A stretch of DNA of 64,000 nucleotides, taken from the NCBI RefSeq assembly GCF_000425645.1, contig NZ_KE384430.1, positions 665,492 through 729,491 of the forward strand, given 5' to 3'. The DNA is from Gaetbulibacter saemankumensis DSM 17032. GTDB lineage: Bacteria; Bacteroidota; Bacteroidia; Flavobacteriales; Flavobacteriaceae. A program made the translations under genes and the position numbers. The notes below the pieces were generated by a model, which worked only from the letters and a program-made list of their open reading frames with translations, did no database searches and was not told the origin of the DNA. Positions 45,091 to 54,160 of this stretch are shown piece by piece (position 1 is the first letter of the stretch; every line of letters begins with the position of its first letter).

Positions 45091-45122
45091 CTACAAAATT
45101 TATATTAATATAAGTTTTGTAG
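45091..45122. repeat. 32-base near-perfect palindrome
   Basis: Arms CTACAAAA (45091-45098) and TTTTGTAG (45115-45122) enclose TTATATTAATATAA, itself a palindrome, with one T/G mismatch on the plus strand. A second small palindrome, GTAGTAATTAACTAC, adjoins at 45123-45137. They fill the place where the duplicate gene's coding region should be. Confidence 0.8.
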
Positions 45123-45141
45123 GTAGTAATTAACTACATTA

Positions 45142-45149
45142 CAAAGGTA
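45142..45149 (-). promoter_or_regulatory. Orphan promoter (copy 2)
   Basis: TACCTTTG on the minus strand, in DNA homologous to the copy 1 promoter. It faces the remnant and terminator, so a transcript of roughly 165 bases without an ORF is predicted. Confidence 0.6.
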
Positions 45150-45290
45150 GGGTAGAAGTATGGTTGTAAAAACATCTAATTTGACCAATTTATATGCTAT
45201 ATTAACTGTTAACTAATTGTTAAATAAATGTTCTGTTAAAATAACACATAATTGAGGTAATAAAATGAATGTTTTATAGTTAATATGTTG

Positions 45291-45298
45291 TAATTTTG
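45291..45298 (+). promoter_or_regulatory. -7 box of the second AraC gene
   Basis: TAATTTTG is an exact TAnnTTTG match, 20 bases before the AraC ATG at 45318. It is divergent from the orphan promoter at 45142-45149. Confidence 0.5.
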
Positions 45299-45317
45299 TT
45301 AGAGAAACCATTTTGTT

Positions 45318-46190
45318 ATGATTAATAAGAAACCGGCTTTTAAAAAACTTACCCCGACTTTTGGAAGTTCTATATTAGTTAAGCAGCATGTGGATACGGT
45401 AGACAAGAATGATGCGTACTGGCATTTTCATCCGGAGTTAGAGCTTATCTATATAAATAAAGGTCAAGGTAAAACACATATAGGAACCCATTTATCGTAT
45501 TTTAATAATAGTCAATTAATATTAATAGGCTCGAATTTACCGCATAATGGATTTACCGATAGATTAACAGCTACTGGAACAGAAACAACAATACAATTTA
45601 AGTCAAACTTTTTAGGAGACGATTTTTTAAATGTTCCTGAAATGGCGGGTATCGTAGCTTTGTTTGAGCGCGCTAAGAAAGGAATTCGATTTAAGGTAGA
45701 TACTAAAAAGAAAATTGGAAATAAAATTGAAAAACTCGCAGATTATGATGGCTTAAAGCGTGTTTTAAAATTTTTGGATATTCTAAATTTCTTGGCAAAA
45801 ACAGATGATTATTCGCTTTTAAATGCCGATGGAATTGCTTTTGAAACTGAGGCACAGGATAGTTCTAAAATAGATGCCATATTTAAATACGTAAATAGAA
45901 ATTTTCAAAAGCATATTTCTTTAGATGAAATTGCAGATCAGGTAAGTATGACTGTTCCTGCCTTTTGTAGATATTTTAAGAAAGTGACTGGTAAAACATT
46001 TACTCAGTTAGTGAATGAATATCGTGTGGTACACGCTACAAAATTGCTTAATGAAAGTCAAATGAGTATCGCTGATATTTGTTTTGAGTGCGGTTTTAAT
46101 AATTTCTCACATTTCAATAAACAGTTTAACGAGATAACTGGGAAAAGTGCCTCTAATTACAGGAAAGAAATAAAAATGATTATTGGATAG
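45318..46190 (+). CDS. AraC-family regulator with cupin sensor domain
   Basis: The 290-residue protein has an N-terminal cupin-like effector domain (WHFHPELELIYINKGQGK, about 31-48, and SNLPHNG near 75) and a C-terminal AraC HTH pair (about 190-288: ISLDEIADQVSMTVPAFCRYFKKVTGK and IADICFECGFNNFSHFNKQF). Such proteins usually respond to sugars or other small ligands. It is divergent from the orphan promoter and from the secreted-protein gene, which are its most likely local targets. Confidence 0.93.
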   Translation: MINKKPAFKKLTPTFGSSILVKQHVDTVDKNDAYWHFHPELELIYINKGQGKTHIGTHLSYFNNSQLILIGSNLPHNGFTDRLTATGTETTIQFKSNFLGDDFLNVPEMAGIVALFERAKKGIRFKVDTKKKIGNKIEKLADYDGLKRVLKFLDILNFLAKTDDYSLLNADGIAFETEAQDSSKIDAIFKYVNRNFQKHISLDEIADQVSMTVPAFCRYFKKVTGKTFTQLVNEYRVVHATKLLNESQMSIADICFECGFNNFSHFNKQFNEITGKSASNYRKEIKMIIG

Positions 46191-46195
46191 GTATC

Positions 46196-46849
46196 CTATT
46201 CGTTTCCATCCCATTCATTGTAAAACTGATCTAAGAACTGAAGCATAAATTGATGCCGTTCAGCAGCAATTTTATAGCCTGTTTTTGTGTTCATCCTGTC
46301 TTTAAGTAATAGAAGTTTTTCGTAAAAATGGTTGATGCTTGGAGCTGTCGAGGTTTTGTATTCCTCTTTGGTCATTTTCAGGTTTGGCTTGATGTTTGGA
46401 TCAAAAATGGCTCGATTTTTAAATCCACCATAATTAAAACAGCGTGCAATACCAATAGCGCCTATAGCATCTAGCCGGTCGGCATCTTGTATAACGTCTA
46501 ATTCGGGAGATTTGAATTTCTGAGCCTCATTTCCTCCTTTAAAAGAGATATTTTCAATAATTTTTACAACATGTTCGATAATTGAAGAATCGACATTTAA
46601 TTTGAATAAAAACTCCCGGGCTTTTTGCGAACCAACAGATTCATTTCCGTCATGAAACTTACTGTCGGCAATATCATGTAGTAAGGCGCCCAATTGCACC
46701 ACAAATAAATTTACAGGTTCTGTTTTAGCAATTAATAAAGCATTGTTATATACTCGAAGGATATGAAACCAGTCATGACCTCCCTCGGCATCAGCTAATT
46801 GTTCTTTTACAAACAGCTTGGTTTGTTTTAATTGGGTTTCTTGATTCAT
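46196..46849 (-). CDS. HD-domain phosphohydrolase
   Basis: The 217-residue protein has the metal-binding HD signature (GGHDWFHILRVYNNA, about 18-32; LLHDIADSKFHDGN, about 51-64; and DADRLDAIGAIGIAR, about 119-133). It resembles YedJ-like phosphohydrolases of unknown, probably nucleotide, substrate. It converges with the AraC gene (5 bases between stops) and lies 53 bases upstream of nothing on its strand except the desaturase end at 46903. Confidence 0.92.
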   Translation of the reverse strand: MNQETQLKQTKLFVKEQLADAEGGHDWFHILRVYNNALLIAKTEPVNLFVVQLGALLHDIADSKFHDGNESVGSQKAREFLFKLNVDSSIIEHVVKIIENISFKGGNEAQKFKSPELDVIQDADRLDAIGAIGIARCFNYGGFKNRAIFDPNIKPNLKMTKEEYKTSTAPSINHFYEKLLLLKDRMNTKTGYKIAAERHQFMLQFLDQFYNEWDGNE

Positions 46850-46902
46850 TAGTGTAAAAATAAAAATTCCTTTCGTTTTGAAAGGAATTTTTATATAGGC
46901 TA

Positions 46903-47904
46903 TTATTTAATTAAAGCAGGTTCTACCCACTTAAATTGATATGAGTTTTCTGGAATCTTCATTCTTTCGGCTAATCTGTACATTCTTGCCGGCAATTTCA
47001 TTAAGTAGTCTCTGGCTTTTTCAGCCTCATCAGTTAGGTTTGTAATTTTATCAATTTCCCAACGATCGATTAATTTTTGAAGGATGTCCACATAATCTGT
47101 TGATGTGTAAACTCCAATACGCTGGGCTGTATTTGAGAATTCTTCAAAAGCTGTGCTAATTTTATCTCCCGATTCGCGTAAGAAATGCGCTGGCATGGTA
47201 ATTTTTTGTTTCATCATATAATGAAACGCCATCATCATCTGGCTCGGGTCGACCTTAAAAATACGATCTACAAAATCCGAATAGGCATGGTGGTGTCGCA
47301 TTTCGTCACCTGAAATAATCTGACACATTTTAGCTAATCGTTTATTTCCATTTTTTCTGGCAATTTTGGCTACGCGATTATGCGAAATATAAGTGGCTAA
47401 CTCTTGGAAACTGGTATAAACAAAGTTTTTGTACGGGTCGCGGTCTGTGCCAATATCAAAACCATCTGCAATAAGGTGTTGCGTTGTAATTTCAATTTCT
47501 TTCATGTTTACGCGCCCAGACAGATATAGATATTTATTTAGTACATCGCCATGCCTGTTTTCTTCGGCTGTCCATTGTTTCACCCATTTCGACCAGCCGT
47601 TTCCGCCACCATCTACTTGGTTGACGCCTTCAACCTCCATTAACCAGGATTCGTAAGTAGGAAGGGCTTCTTCCGTTATCATATCGCCTACTAATACTAC
47701 CCAAAAATCGTAAGGAAGTTCTTTAGCTAGTTCTCTAATTTCTTTAACCTCTTCAAAAAAGGCTTCGTCTGTAGTTTCTGAATTTGGTAAAAAATCGGTA
47801 GGTTGCCATATGCTGTCAATAGGGATTAAATATTTCTCCATTAAAGCGTCAACGTCTTTTTCCAAAAACTGCATCACTTCTAATCTCTTATTCTTTAAAG
47901 ACAT
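46903..47904 (-). CDS. Acyl-ACP desaturase (soluble, di-iron)
   Basis: The 333-residue enzyme belongs to the plant-type soluble stearoyl-ACP desaturase family, which uses O2 and a di-iron centre to introduce a double bond. The ligand motifs are EENRHGD (about 115-121) and DEMRHHH (about 206-212), the ExxH pairs of the family. It begins 12 bases after the PlsC-like gene on the same strand, so the two probably form a lipid unit, desaturation plus acyl transfer. Confidence 0.93.
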   Translation of the reverse strand: MSLKNKRLEVMQFLEKDVDALMEKYLIPIDSIWQPTDFLPNSETTDEAFFEEVKEIRELAKELPYDFWVVLVGDMITEEALPTYESWLMEVEGVNQVDGGGNGWSKWVKQWTAEENRHGDVLNKYLYLSGRVNMKEIEITTQHLIADGFDIGTDRDPYKNFVYTSFQELATYISHNRVAKIARKNGNKRLAKMCQIISGDEMRHHHAYSDFVDRIFKVDPSQMMMAFHYMMKQKITMPAHFLRESGDKISTAFEEFSNTAQRIGVYTSTDYVDILQKLIDRWEIDKITNLTDEAEKARDYLMKLPARMYRLAERMKIPENSYQFKWVEPALIK

Positions 47905-47916
47905 CTGTAAAATGGT

Positions 47917-48654
47917 TTAGTGTTGTATACTTTCTGTAATAGTCTTTTCAATACTATTAATAAGTTCTTGCTTATCTGCAAAGGTACTAACTTTTAAAGG
48001 CTTATGCACAGTAAAAGTAATATGTGTGCCTAATCCCATTGGAAACTTACCAAATTTAAGCATTTTCCAAGAGTTGTTTATGGTAATAGGAACTACGGTA
48101 GCCGAAGGAATTTTTTTAAATAAAACTTCTAAGCCTTTGGTTTGAAATTTTTTAGGTTTCCCATCCTTACTGCGTGTTCCTTCAGGGAAAATTACAGCTG
48201 CTCGTTTGTTATTTTCAATATATTCGCCAAATTTCATAAGGGCAGGTAAAGATTGTCTTGGGTTCTTTCTATCAATTAAAGCTGCTCCGCCATGGCGTAA
48301 ATTATAAGATACACTTGGAATACCTTTACCTAATTCTATTTTACTAATAAATTTAGGGTGATATTTACGCATATACCAGGTAATTGGGTAAATGTCGTGT
48401 AAACTCTGATGATTGGCTACAATTATTAATGGTTGACCGGTTTCTATATCATATGGATTAATGTATGAAAAACGAGTTCCTAAGATGTTGGCGCAACGCA
48501 TTAAGCAAAATTGAAGTACATCTACGCTTTTTTTATGCGCGCTGTACCCAAATACATTAAAACAGAACCATTGAATAGGATGAAAAATAATGAGTGTTAA
48601 AAGAAAGCACAGGTTATAAATAGCCGATAAAGGGTATGATACTAATTTTTCCAT
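47917..48654 (-). CDS. 1-acyl-sn-glycerol-3-phosphate acyltransferase, second copy
   Basis: The 245-residue membrane acyltransferase has the NHx4D motif NHQSLHD (about 80-86), GKGIPS, FPEGTRSKDG (about 156-165) and a VVPITI block. An N-terminal hydrophobic stretch (about 8-35) anchors it. It lies 12 bases upstream of the desaturase. It differs from the PlsC at 10389-11126 (for example FPEGTR here and FPEGG there), so the two may act on different acyl groups. Confidence 0.93.
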   Translation of the reverse strand: MEKLVSYPLSAIYNLCFLLTLIIFHPIQWFCFNVFGYSAHKKSVDVLQFCLMRCANILGTRFSYINPYDIETGQPLIIVANHQSLHDIYPITWYMRKYHPKFISKIELGKGIPSVSYNLRHGGAALIDRKNPRQSLPALMKFGEYIENNKRAAVIFPEGTRSKDGKPKKFQTKGLEVLFKKIPSATVVPITINNSWKMLKFGKFPMGLGTHITFTVHKPLKVSTFADKQELINSIEKTITESIQH

Positions 48655-48680
48655 GGGCCAAAATTAGTAAAAACTTAGTG

Positions 48681-49073
48681 TTAATAAACAGCAATACATC
48701 TGTTATTTTCACAATCTATTTGAGACGGTGGTAACACCATAGCACAATCGGAACTTACCTTATAATTTTCGTTGTATTCTTGCTCTTTTTTATTGTATTG
48801 ACTAACTAAGTTTTCTAGTTTTTGAGTGTCTATGGATGTAGAATATATTAAATAGCTCCAGGGACCGCCACAAGGTTTGCTTCCTAGCGCCATGTATTTA
48901 CACATATAATTATCGTTGCAAACGGATTGAGAGCTTAACGTTTCGATTTCAGATTTTAAAATATCTAGAGCTTTTTTGTCTTCTTCTTGATTTTTTGGGG
49001 AGTAGTCATCTTCACATTTAAAAGAAAGTGTAACCAGACATATTGCTAAAAGTAGTATAAGCGCTTTTTTCAT
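48681..49073 (-). CDS. Cys-rich lipoprotein, unknown
   Basis: The 130-residue protein begins with a signal peptide and a possible lipobox (LSFKC, Cys20). The mature part has a coiled region and six further Cys (in SVCNDNYMCKY, KPCGG, DCAMV, DCENNRC), likely disulfide-bonded in the periplasm. The pattern SVCNDNYMCKYMALGSKPCGGP recalls a conserved family also seen with other Bacteroidota lipoproteins; I cannot name a function. It precedes the PlsC/desaturase pair by 26 bases. Confidence 0.78.
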   Translation of the reverse strand: MKKALILLLAICLVTLSFKCEDDYSPKNQEEDKKALDILKSEIETLSSQSVCNDNYMCKYMALGSKPCGGPWSYLIYSTSIDTQKLENLVSQYNKKEQEYNENYKVSSDCAMVLPPSQIDCENNRCIAVY

Positions 49074-49132
49074 AGTTTTGATAGTTTGCTAAGTAGATGC
49101 ATACTGTAATGAAACGTTGCGTATATAACTAA

Positions 49133-49161
49133 AAAAACCACGATATATTATCGTGGTTTTT
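49133..49161 (-). terminator. Terminator after the bacilliredoxin gene
   Basis: Thirteen-base arms 49133-49145 and 49149-49161 (core ACCACGATA/TATCGTGGT) over a 3-base loop form a strong hairpin with A- and T-tracts, 18 bases past the stop. Confidence 0.88.
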
Positions 49162-49178
49162 ATTTAGTTATTTATATT

Positions 49179-49589
49179 TTAGCAATGCTCGTTATAGGCA
49201 TCCATTAGGTTTTCAGCAATCATTTCAGCTGGTCTCCCTTCAATATGATGACGTTCTAGCATGTGTACTAATTCACCATCTTTAAATAAAGCCATGCTTG
49301 GTGAGCTTGGAGGGAAAGGTACCATTTGTGCACGTGCGGCATCAACAGCTTCCTTATCTACTCCTGCAAAAACCGTTACAATGTGATCTGGTTTTTTAGC
49401 ATTCTGTAAACTCATTCTTGCACCTGGACGTGCATTTGCAGCGGCACAGCCACAAACCGAATTAACAACAACTAATGTGGTTCCTTCTTTAGCTAAAGCT
49501 GCTTCAACAGCCTCTGCAGTATGTAATTCTTCAAAACCAACTTTAGTTAAATCTTCGCGCATTGGTTTTACTAATTCTGCTGGATACAT
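49179..49589 (-). CDS. BrxA/BrxB-family bacilliredoxin
   Basis: The 136-residue protein is of the YphP/YqiW type, thioredoxin-like proteins that remove bacillithiol from oxidised protein cysteines. The active site is Cys46-Gly-Cys48 (VNSVCGCAAANARPG). The bacillithiol pathway itself is not in the window, so the thiol partner in this organism is assumed. A TATCTTTG box at 49624-49631 and a strong terminator make it a single-gene unit. Confidence 0.93.
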   Translation of the reverse strand: MYPAELVKPMREDLTKVGFEELHTAEAVEAALAKEGTTLVVVNSVCGCAAANARPGARMSLQNAKKPDHIVTVFAGVDKEAVDAARAQMVPFPPSSPSMALFKDGELVHMLERHHIEGRPAEMIAENLMDAYNEHC

Positions 49590-49623
49590 ATTTTTAAATT
49601 TTAATTATTAACGTTTTAAGTGG

Positions 49624-49631
49624 CAAAGATA
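49624..49631 (-). promoter_or_regulatory. -7 box of the bacilliredoxin gene
   Basis: TATCTTTG on the minus strand matches TAnnTTTG and lies 34 bases before the start codon. Confidence 0.5.
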
Positions 49632-49790
49632 CCAATTGTGTAACAAATGGAATATTACTACCAACAAATATTTAAATTAGCTCATTTTTATTTGTTTAAT
49701 AAGATGAGCATGAACTTACTTAATAGAATTTCTTCTTTTAAAAGAACTAAAATCTATGTAGGTTTGACGATAAATTGAATTTATACTTAC

Positions 49791-50531
49791 ATGAGTTTTT
49801 CAAAATGGATTGGAGCCGCTCTGGGATGGTCGTTTGGTGGTCCCATTGGAGCTATTATAGGACTGGCTTTAGGTGGTATGGTAGATGCCATTGGTAAAGA
49901 TGCTGATATTAGTAATGAACGTAGACGGTATACTCAAAATGTTCGAACACAACCGGGCGATTTTGAAGTTAGCTTACTTATATTGGCTTCCATAGTAATA
50001 AAAGCTGATGGTAAACAGGATCAGAGGGAGTTAGATTTCGTCCGTATGCAGTTTGTAAATATGTATGGTAAGGAAAGGGCTAACCATGCTTTTAGACTGT
50101 TTAAAGAAATTAATAGACAGAAAAATATTTCAACACGTCAGGTATGTTTGCAAATTAAACAAATGATGGAGCATGCATCACGTCTGCAGTTGATTCATTT
50201 TTTATTTGGGATCGCAAATGCCGATGGTGTCGTGACAGAATCTGAAATGCGCCAGATTTATACCATAGCGGGTTATTTAGGAATTAGCCATAACGATTAT
50301 GAAAGTATAAAAGCGATGTTCTATAAATCGGCAGATAATGCTTATAAAATTTTAGAAGTTGATAGAACAGCAACTATTGAAGAGATTAAGAAAGCCTATC
50401 GAAACATGGCAAAAAAATACCATCCGGATAAAGTAATACATTTAGGAGAAGCTCATAGAAAAGGTGCAGAAGAAAAATTCAGGCAAGTACAAGAAGCTTA
50501 TGAGCAAATTCAGAAGGAACGTGGATTTTAA
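49791..50531 (+). CDS. TerB-DnaJ (DjlA-like) membrane co-chaperone
   Basis: The 246-residue protein has a Gly-rich N-terminal hydrophobic segment (7-30), a TerB-like helical domain (about 55-170, with [14 protein letters not shown] and [14 protein letters not shown]) and a C-terminal J domain (182-246) with HPD at 211-213, which stimulates Hsp70 ATPase. The order matches DjlA. It is a single-gene unit ending at a terminator. Confidence 0.93.
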   Translation: MSFSKWIGAALGWSFGGPIGAIIGLALGGMVDAIGKDADISNERRRYTQNVRTQPGDFEVSLLILASIVIKADGKQDQRELDFVRMQFVNMYGKERANHAFRLFKEINRQKNISTRQVCLQIKQMMEHASRLQLIHFLFGIANADGVVTESEMRQIYTIAGYLGISHNDYESIKAMFYKSADNAYKILEVDRTATIEEIKKAYRNMAKKYHPDKVIHLGEAHRKGAEEKFRQVQEAYEQIQKERGF

Positions 50532-50535
50532 AAAT

Positions 50536-50574
50536 AAAAAACCAACTATTTTATAAAATTTAGTTGGTTTTTTA
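50536..50574. terminator. Bidirectional terminator
   Basis: Arms 50536-50547 and 50561-50572 (AAAAACCAACTA/TAGTTGGTTTTT) form a hairpin between the convergent DjlA-like gene and the small secreted protein gene. Confidence 0.85.
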
Positions 50575-50595
50575 TTTTCAGATAATAAGTAAGTA

Positions 50596-50844
50596 TTATT
50601 TTTCGCATTCGAATTTTTGGTTTCCTGTATAAGATACATTTTTCCCATCTTTTGAAAATACAAGAACTACTTTGTTATCGGCATCTAAATAAGTGGCAGA
50701 GTGCTCCCAGCCTTCTTGACCGGCAGATTCAATTAAACATTTACGTACGTCTGGATTATTAAGATTAAGGTTTAATTCTACAGCGCTAGCACTTACTGAA
50801 AATAATAACATTGCTATTACGGTTAAAAAGTAAAATTTTTTCAT
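50596..50844 (-). CDS. Small secreted protein, unknown
   Basis: The 82-residue protein has a clear signal peptide (about 1-21, ending SASA) and a mature part of about 60 residues with two Cys (RKCLIES and KFECEK) that may form one disulfide. I do not recognise the family. It is a single gene sharing a terminator with the DjlA-like gene. Confidence 0.72.
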   Translation of the reverse strand: MKKFYFLTVIAMLLFSVSASAVELNLNLNNPDVRKCLIESAGQEGWEHSATYLDADNKVVLVFSKDGKNVSYTGNQKFECEK

Positions 50845-50898
50845 ATCACATGTATTTTTAGGTTAAACAACATTTATAGTACTAACCTATTACATGTT

Positions 50899-51918
50899 TC
50901 AATAATTTTTAAAAAAAATAGTTGATTGTTCAATAATTACGTTAAAATCAATGGTTTGCCCCAAAATTAGTGCTCTATTGTCTTTTTCGTGACCAGATGG
51001 CATATTAAATGCAATTGGAAAATCATATTCTTTTAAAGCGTCTAATATTAATTGTTCTACCGAAGTTCCCCAAGGGGTAGTATTGCGCTTTACTTTTGTC
51101 ATATTACCAACCAAAACACCGGCACAGTTTTCAAAATAGCCTGCGCGTTTTAAACTTTGAAGCATACGATCTATATGGTACTTGTATTCGCCAATCTCTT
51201 CAATAAATAATATTTTACCCGAGGTATCAATACTCGATTTTGAACCTAGCATACTGTAAAGAATACTTAGATTACCGCCAACTATTGGTGCTGTAACTGA
51301 GCCTAGTTTGTTGTAAGGAGAGCCTTTTAATTTATATTCTAAAGGTTCTCCAAAGAGTGCTTTTTTAAAAGTAGCAATGGTCTCTTTAATGGTTTCATTA
51401 TTATCTTGCAGGCTCGTACACATCATGGCATGAATACTTTTATAGCCTCGCGTATGCCATTCGTTGTGTAAGGCGGTAATGTCAGAATATCCAATAAGCC
51501 ATTTTGGATGTTTATTAAACTGTGAAAAATCTAGTTTGTCAATAATCCGTACAGCGCCATAACCACCTCGGGCACACCAAATGGCACTAATTTCGGGAGC
51601 ATTCATAGCTTTTTGAAAGTCCTCACAGCGGTCGTCGTCACTTCCGGCAAAGTGATTGGCATGATCGAAAACATGATCTCCTACAACATAATTTAGCCCC
51701 CAACTTTTAAGTAAGTCTTTTGCTTTTTCAATTTCTGTAGATCTGTTTTTTAATATTCCAGATGGCGCAACAATAGCCACCGTATCGCCTGGTTTTAAAT
51801 ATGGAGGTTGTACCAAAGTATTAGATTTATTTACTGTTGAATTTTGAGCTGATATATGCCATTTTCCGAAGAAAAAAACAGCAAAAAACAGCGTAGTAAT
51901 TATTGAGATTTTCGACAT
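50899..51918 (-). CDS. LD-carboxypeptidase (muramoyltetrapeptide carboxypeptidase, S66)
   Basis: The 339-residue exported enzyme trims the terminal D-Ala from tetrapeptides in peptidoglycan recycling. A signal peptide (1-24, ending ISAQ) precedes the S66 domain with APSGILKNR, the Ser nucleophile region IGYSDITALHNEW (about 139-151) and PIVGGNLSILYSMLGSK. The usual E. coli enzyme is cytoplasmic; a signal peptide here suggests a periplasmic location. The ATG at 51918 (MSKISI) was chosen over one five codons upstream. It diverges from metG. Confidence 0.92.
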   Translation of the reverse strand: MSKISIITTLFFAVFFFGKWHISAQNSTVNKSNTLVQPPYLKPGDTVAIVAPSGILKNRSTEIEKAKDLLKSWGLNYVVGDHVFDHANHFAGSDDDRCEDFQKAMNAPEISAIWCARGGYGAVRIIDKLDFSQFNKHPKWLIGYSDITALHNEWHTRGYKSIHAMMCTSLQDNNETIKETIATFKKALFGEPLEYKLKGSPYNKLGSVTAPIVGGNLSILYSMLGSKSSIDTSGKILFIEEIGEYKYHIDRMLQSLKRAGYFENCAGVLVGNMTKVKRNTTPWGTSVEQLILDALKEYDFPIAFNMPSGHEKDNRALILGQTIDFNVIIEQSTIFFKNY

Positions 51919-51961
51919 AATGTAAATGTACATTTTTTTTCTAAATCCCTTTCAAAATGTG

Positions 51962-51969
51962 TACTTTTG
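51962..51969 (+). promoter_or_regulatory. metG -7 box
   Basis: TACTTTTG, an exact TAnnTTTG match, lies 24 bases before the metG ATG; in-frame codons upstream of that ATG overlap this box, which supports the downstream start. Confidence 0.6.
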
Positions 51970-51992
51970 TGGCTTCAAAAATACAATCAAGA

Positions 51993-54053
51993 ATGTCAAA
52001 AAGATATACCATTACTTCTGCATTACCTTATACTAACGGACCAATACATATTGGTCATTTGGCAGGTGTTTATGTGCCAGCCGATATTTATGCACGTTAT
52101 TTACGTTTAACAGGTAACGATGTTGTTTTTATTGGTGGAAGCGATGAGCATGGTGTGCCTATTACCATAAAAGCTAAGAATGAAGGCGTGTCACCTCAGG
52201 ATGTGGTAGATAAATATCACGCCATTATAAAAAAATCATTTGAAGATTTTGGTATTTCATTTGATAATTATTCCCGTACTTCGGCTAAAATTCATCATGA
52301 AACGGCTTCAGAATTTTTTAAAACGCTTTATGATAAAGGCGAGTTTATTGAAGAAACAACCGAGCAGTTATACGATGAAAAGGCGAATCAATTTTTAGCA
52401 GATCGATTTGTTACAGGAACTTGTCCTAAATGTGGAAATGAGGAAGCTTATGGTGATCAATGTGAAAAATGTGGAACCAGTTTAAATGCCACCGATTTAA
52501 TAAACCCGAAATCGGCTTTAACAGGAAATGTACCAACATTAAAGCAAACAAAACACTGGTTTTTACCTTTAGATAAACATGAGGCATTTTTAAAGGAATG
52601 GATTTTAGAAGGACATAAAAAAGATTGGAAACCGAACGTATATGGACAAGTGAAATCATGGATTGATGATGGCTTGCGTCCGCGTGCCGTAACTCGTGAT
52701 TTAGATTGGGGTATTCCGGTGCCGGTTGAAGGTGGTGAAGGAAAAGTACTTTACGTATGGTTTGATGCACCTATAGGTTATATCTCATCTACCAAAGAGT
52801 GGGCAGAACGTGAAGGAAAAGATTGGGAGCCATACTGGAAAGATGAAGATACTAAATTGGTGCACTTTATCGGTAAAGATAATATTGTATTTCATTGTAT
52901 TATTTTCCCGTCCATGTTAAAGTCTGAGGGGAGTTATATCCTGCCGGATAATGTGCCTGCTAATGAGTTTTTAAATTTAGAAGGCAATAAGTTATCGACT
53001 TCTAAAAACTGGGCAGTTTGGTTACCTGAGTATTTAACAGAATTCCCTGGTCAACAGGATGTTTTACGTTATGTTTTAACGGCGAATGCACCGGAAACTA
53101 AGGATAACGATTTTACATGGAAGGACTTTCAGGCACGAAATAATAATGAGTTAGTAGCTATTTTTGGAAACTTCATTAATCGAGTTGTGGTGCTCACTAA
53201 TAAATATTATGAAGGTGTTGTGCCTTCTGCCAGTGAATTTTCTGCGGTCGATAGCGCTACATTAGCAGCGGTTAAGGCCTATCCAGATGTTATTTCTTCG
53301 TCTATTGAGCGTTACCGTTTTAGAGAAGCACAACAGGAATTAATGAATTTGGCCAGACTAGGAAATAAGTACTTGGCTGATGAAGAACCATGGAAAGTTG
53401 TAAAGGTCGATGAAGCGCGCACGCAAACAATTATGTATGTTGCCTTACAAATAGCCAATGCTTTGGCGACGTTAAGCGAACCATTCTTACCATTTTCATC
53501 AGAAAAATTAAAGCATATGCTAAATACCAAAACAGGTAATAATGACTTGAATTGGAATGATGTCGCTCAAAAAGAAGTATTATTAGCTTCAGGACATCAA
53601 ATTGGTAAGGCTGAATTGTTATTTACAAAAATTGAAGACGCTACTATTCAAGCACAACTTGATAAATTGGAAGCCAGTAAAAAGGCTAATGAAGCTGCTA
53701 ATAAAGCTGCAGAACCTCAGAAAGACACCATTACGTTTGATGATTTTACGAAATTAGATATCCGTGTTGGTACCATTATAGAAGCTGAAAAAATGCCAAA
53801 AGCTAAAAAGTTATTAGTGTTAAAGGTAGATACTGGAATTGATACTAGAACCATCGTTTCTGGTATTGCTGAAAGTTTTACACCTGAAGAAGTGGTTGGT
53901 AAAAAAGTAACCGTATTAGTGAATCTAGCTCCGAGAAAGTTACGTGGTGTTGAAAGTGAAGGGATGATATTAATGACCGAAAGTGCTGAAGGTAAATTGG
54001 TATTTGTAAATCCAGATGATGCCAATGTTCCAAATGGATTGCAGATTAGCTAA
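51993..54053 (+). CDS. metG: Methionyl-tRNA synthetase
   Basis: The 686-residue class I synthetase charges tRNA-Met. It has the HIGH motif as PIHIGHLAG (about 13-21), a zinc-binding knuckle ([18 protein letters not shown], about 146-163), the KMSKS loop as KLSTSK (about 335) and a C-terminal EMAP-type tRNA-binding domain (about 575-686, [12 protein letters not shown]). The ATG at 51993 (MSKRYTIT) fits the family and the promoter box. Confidence 0.98.
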   Translation: MSKRYTITSALPYTNGPIHIGHLAGVYVPADIYARYLRLTGNDVVFIGGSDEHGVPITIKAKNEGVSPQDVVDKYHAIIKKSFEDFGISFDNYSRTSAKIHHETASEFFKTLYDKGEFIEETTEQLYDEKANQFLADRFVTGTCPKCGNEEAYGDQCEKCGTSLNATDLINPKSALTGNVPTLKQTKHWFLPLDKHEAFLKEWILEGHKKDWKPNVYGQVKSWIDDGLRPRAVTRDLDWGIPVPVEGGEGKVLYVWFDAPIGYISSTKEWAEREGKDWEPYWKDEDTKLVHFIGKDNIVFHCIIFPSMLKSEGSYILPDNVPANEFLNLEGNKLSTSKNWAVWLPEYLTEFPGQQDVLRYVLTANAPETKDNDFTWKDFQARNNNELVAIFGNFINRVVVLTNKYYEGVVPSASEFSAVDSATLAAVKAYPDVISSSIERYRFREAQQELMNLARLGNKYLADEEPWKVVKVDEARTQTIMYVALQIANALATLSEPFLPFSSEKLKHMLNTKTGNNDLNWNDVAQKEVLLASGHQIGKAELLFTKIEDATIQAQLDKLEASKKANEAANKAAEPQKDTITFDDFTKLDIRVGTIIEAEKMPKAKKLLVLKVDTGIDTRTIVSGIAESFTPEEVVGKKVTVLVNLAPRKLRGVESEGMILMTESAEGKLVFVNPDDANVPNGLQIS

Positions 54054-54080
54054 GTACGAATCGGCTTATATAATATATTT

Positions 54081-54115
54081 AGAACCACATGTAATAATCA
54101 TGTGGTTCTTTTTTT
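54081..54115 (+). terminator. metG terminator
   Basis: Arms 54081-54091 (AGAACCACATG) and 54099-54109 (CATGTGGTTCT) pair perfectly and run into seven or more Ts. Confidence 0.88.
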
Positions 54116-54160
54116 ATATGAAATAGATAATTCATTAACTTTACGTAAAAATGAATCATT

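Noticed and set aside
49704..49778. 24-codon ATG frame between bacilliredoxin and the DjlA-like gene
   Set aside because: It is very short, has no promoter box or terminator of its own and no recognisable composition.
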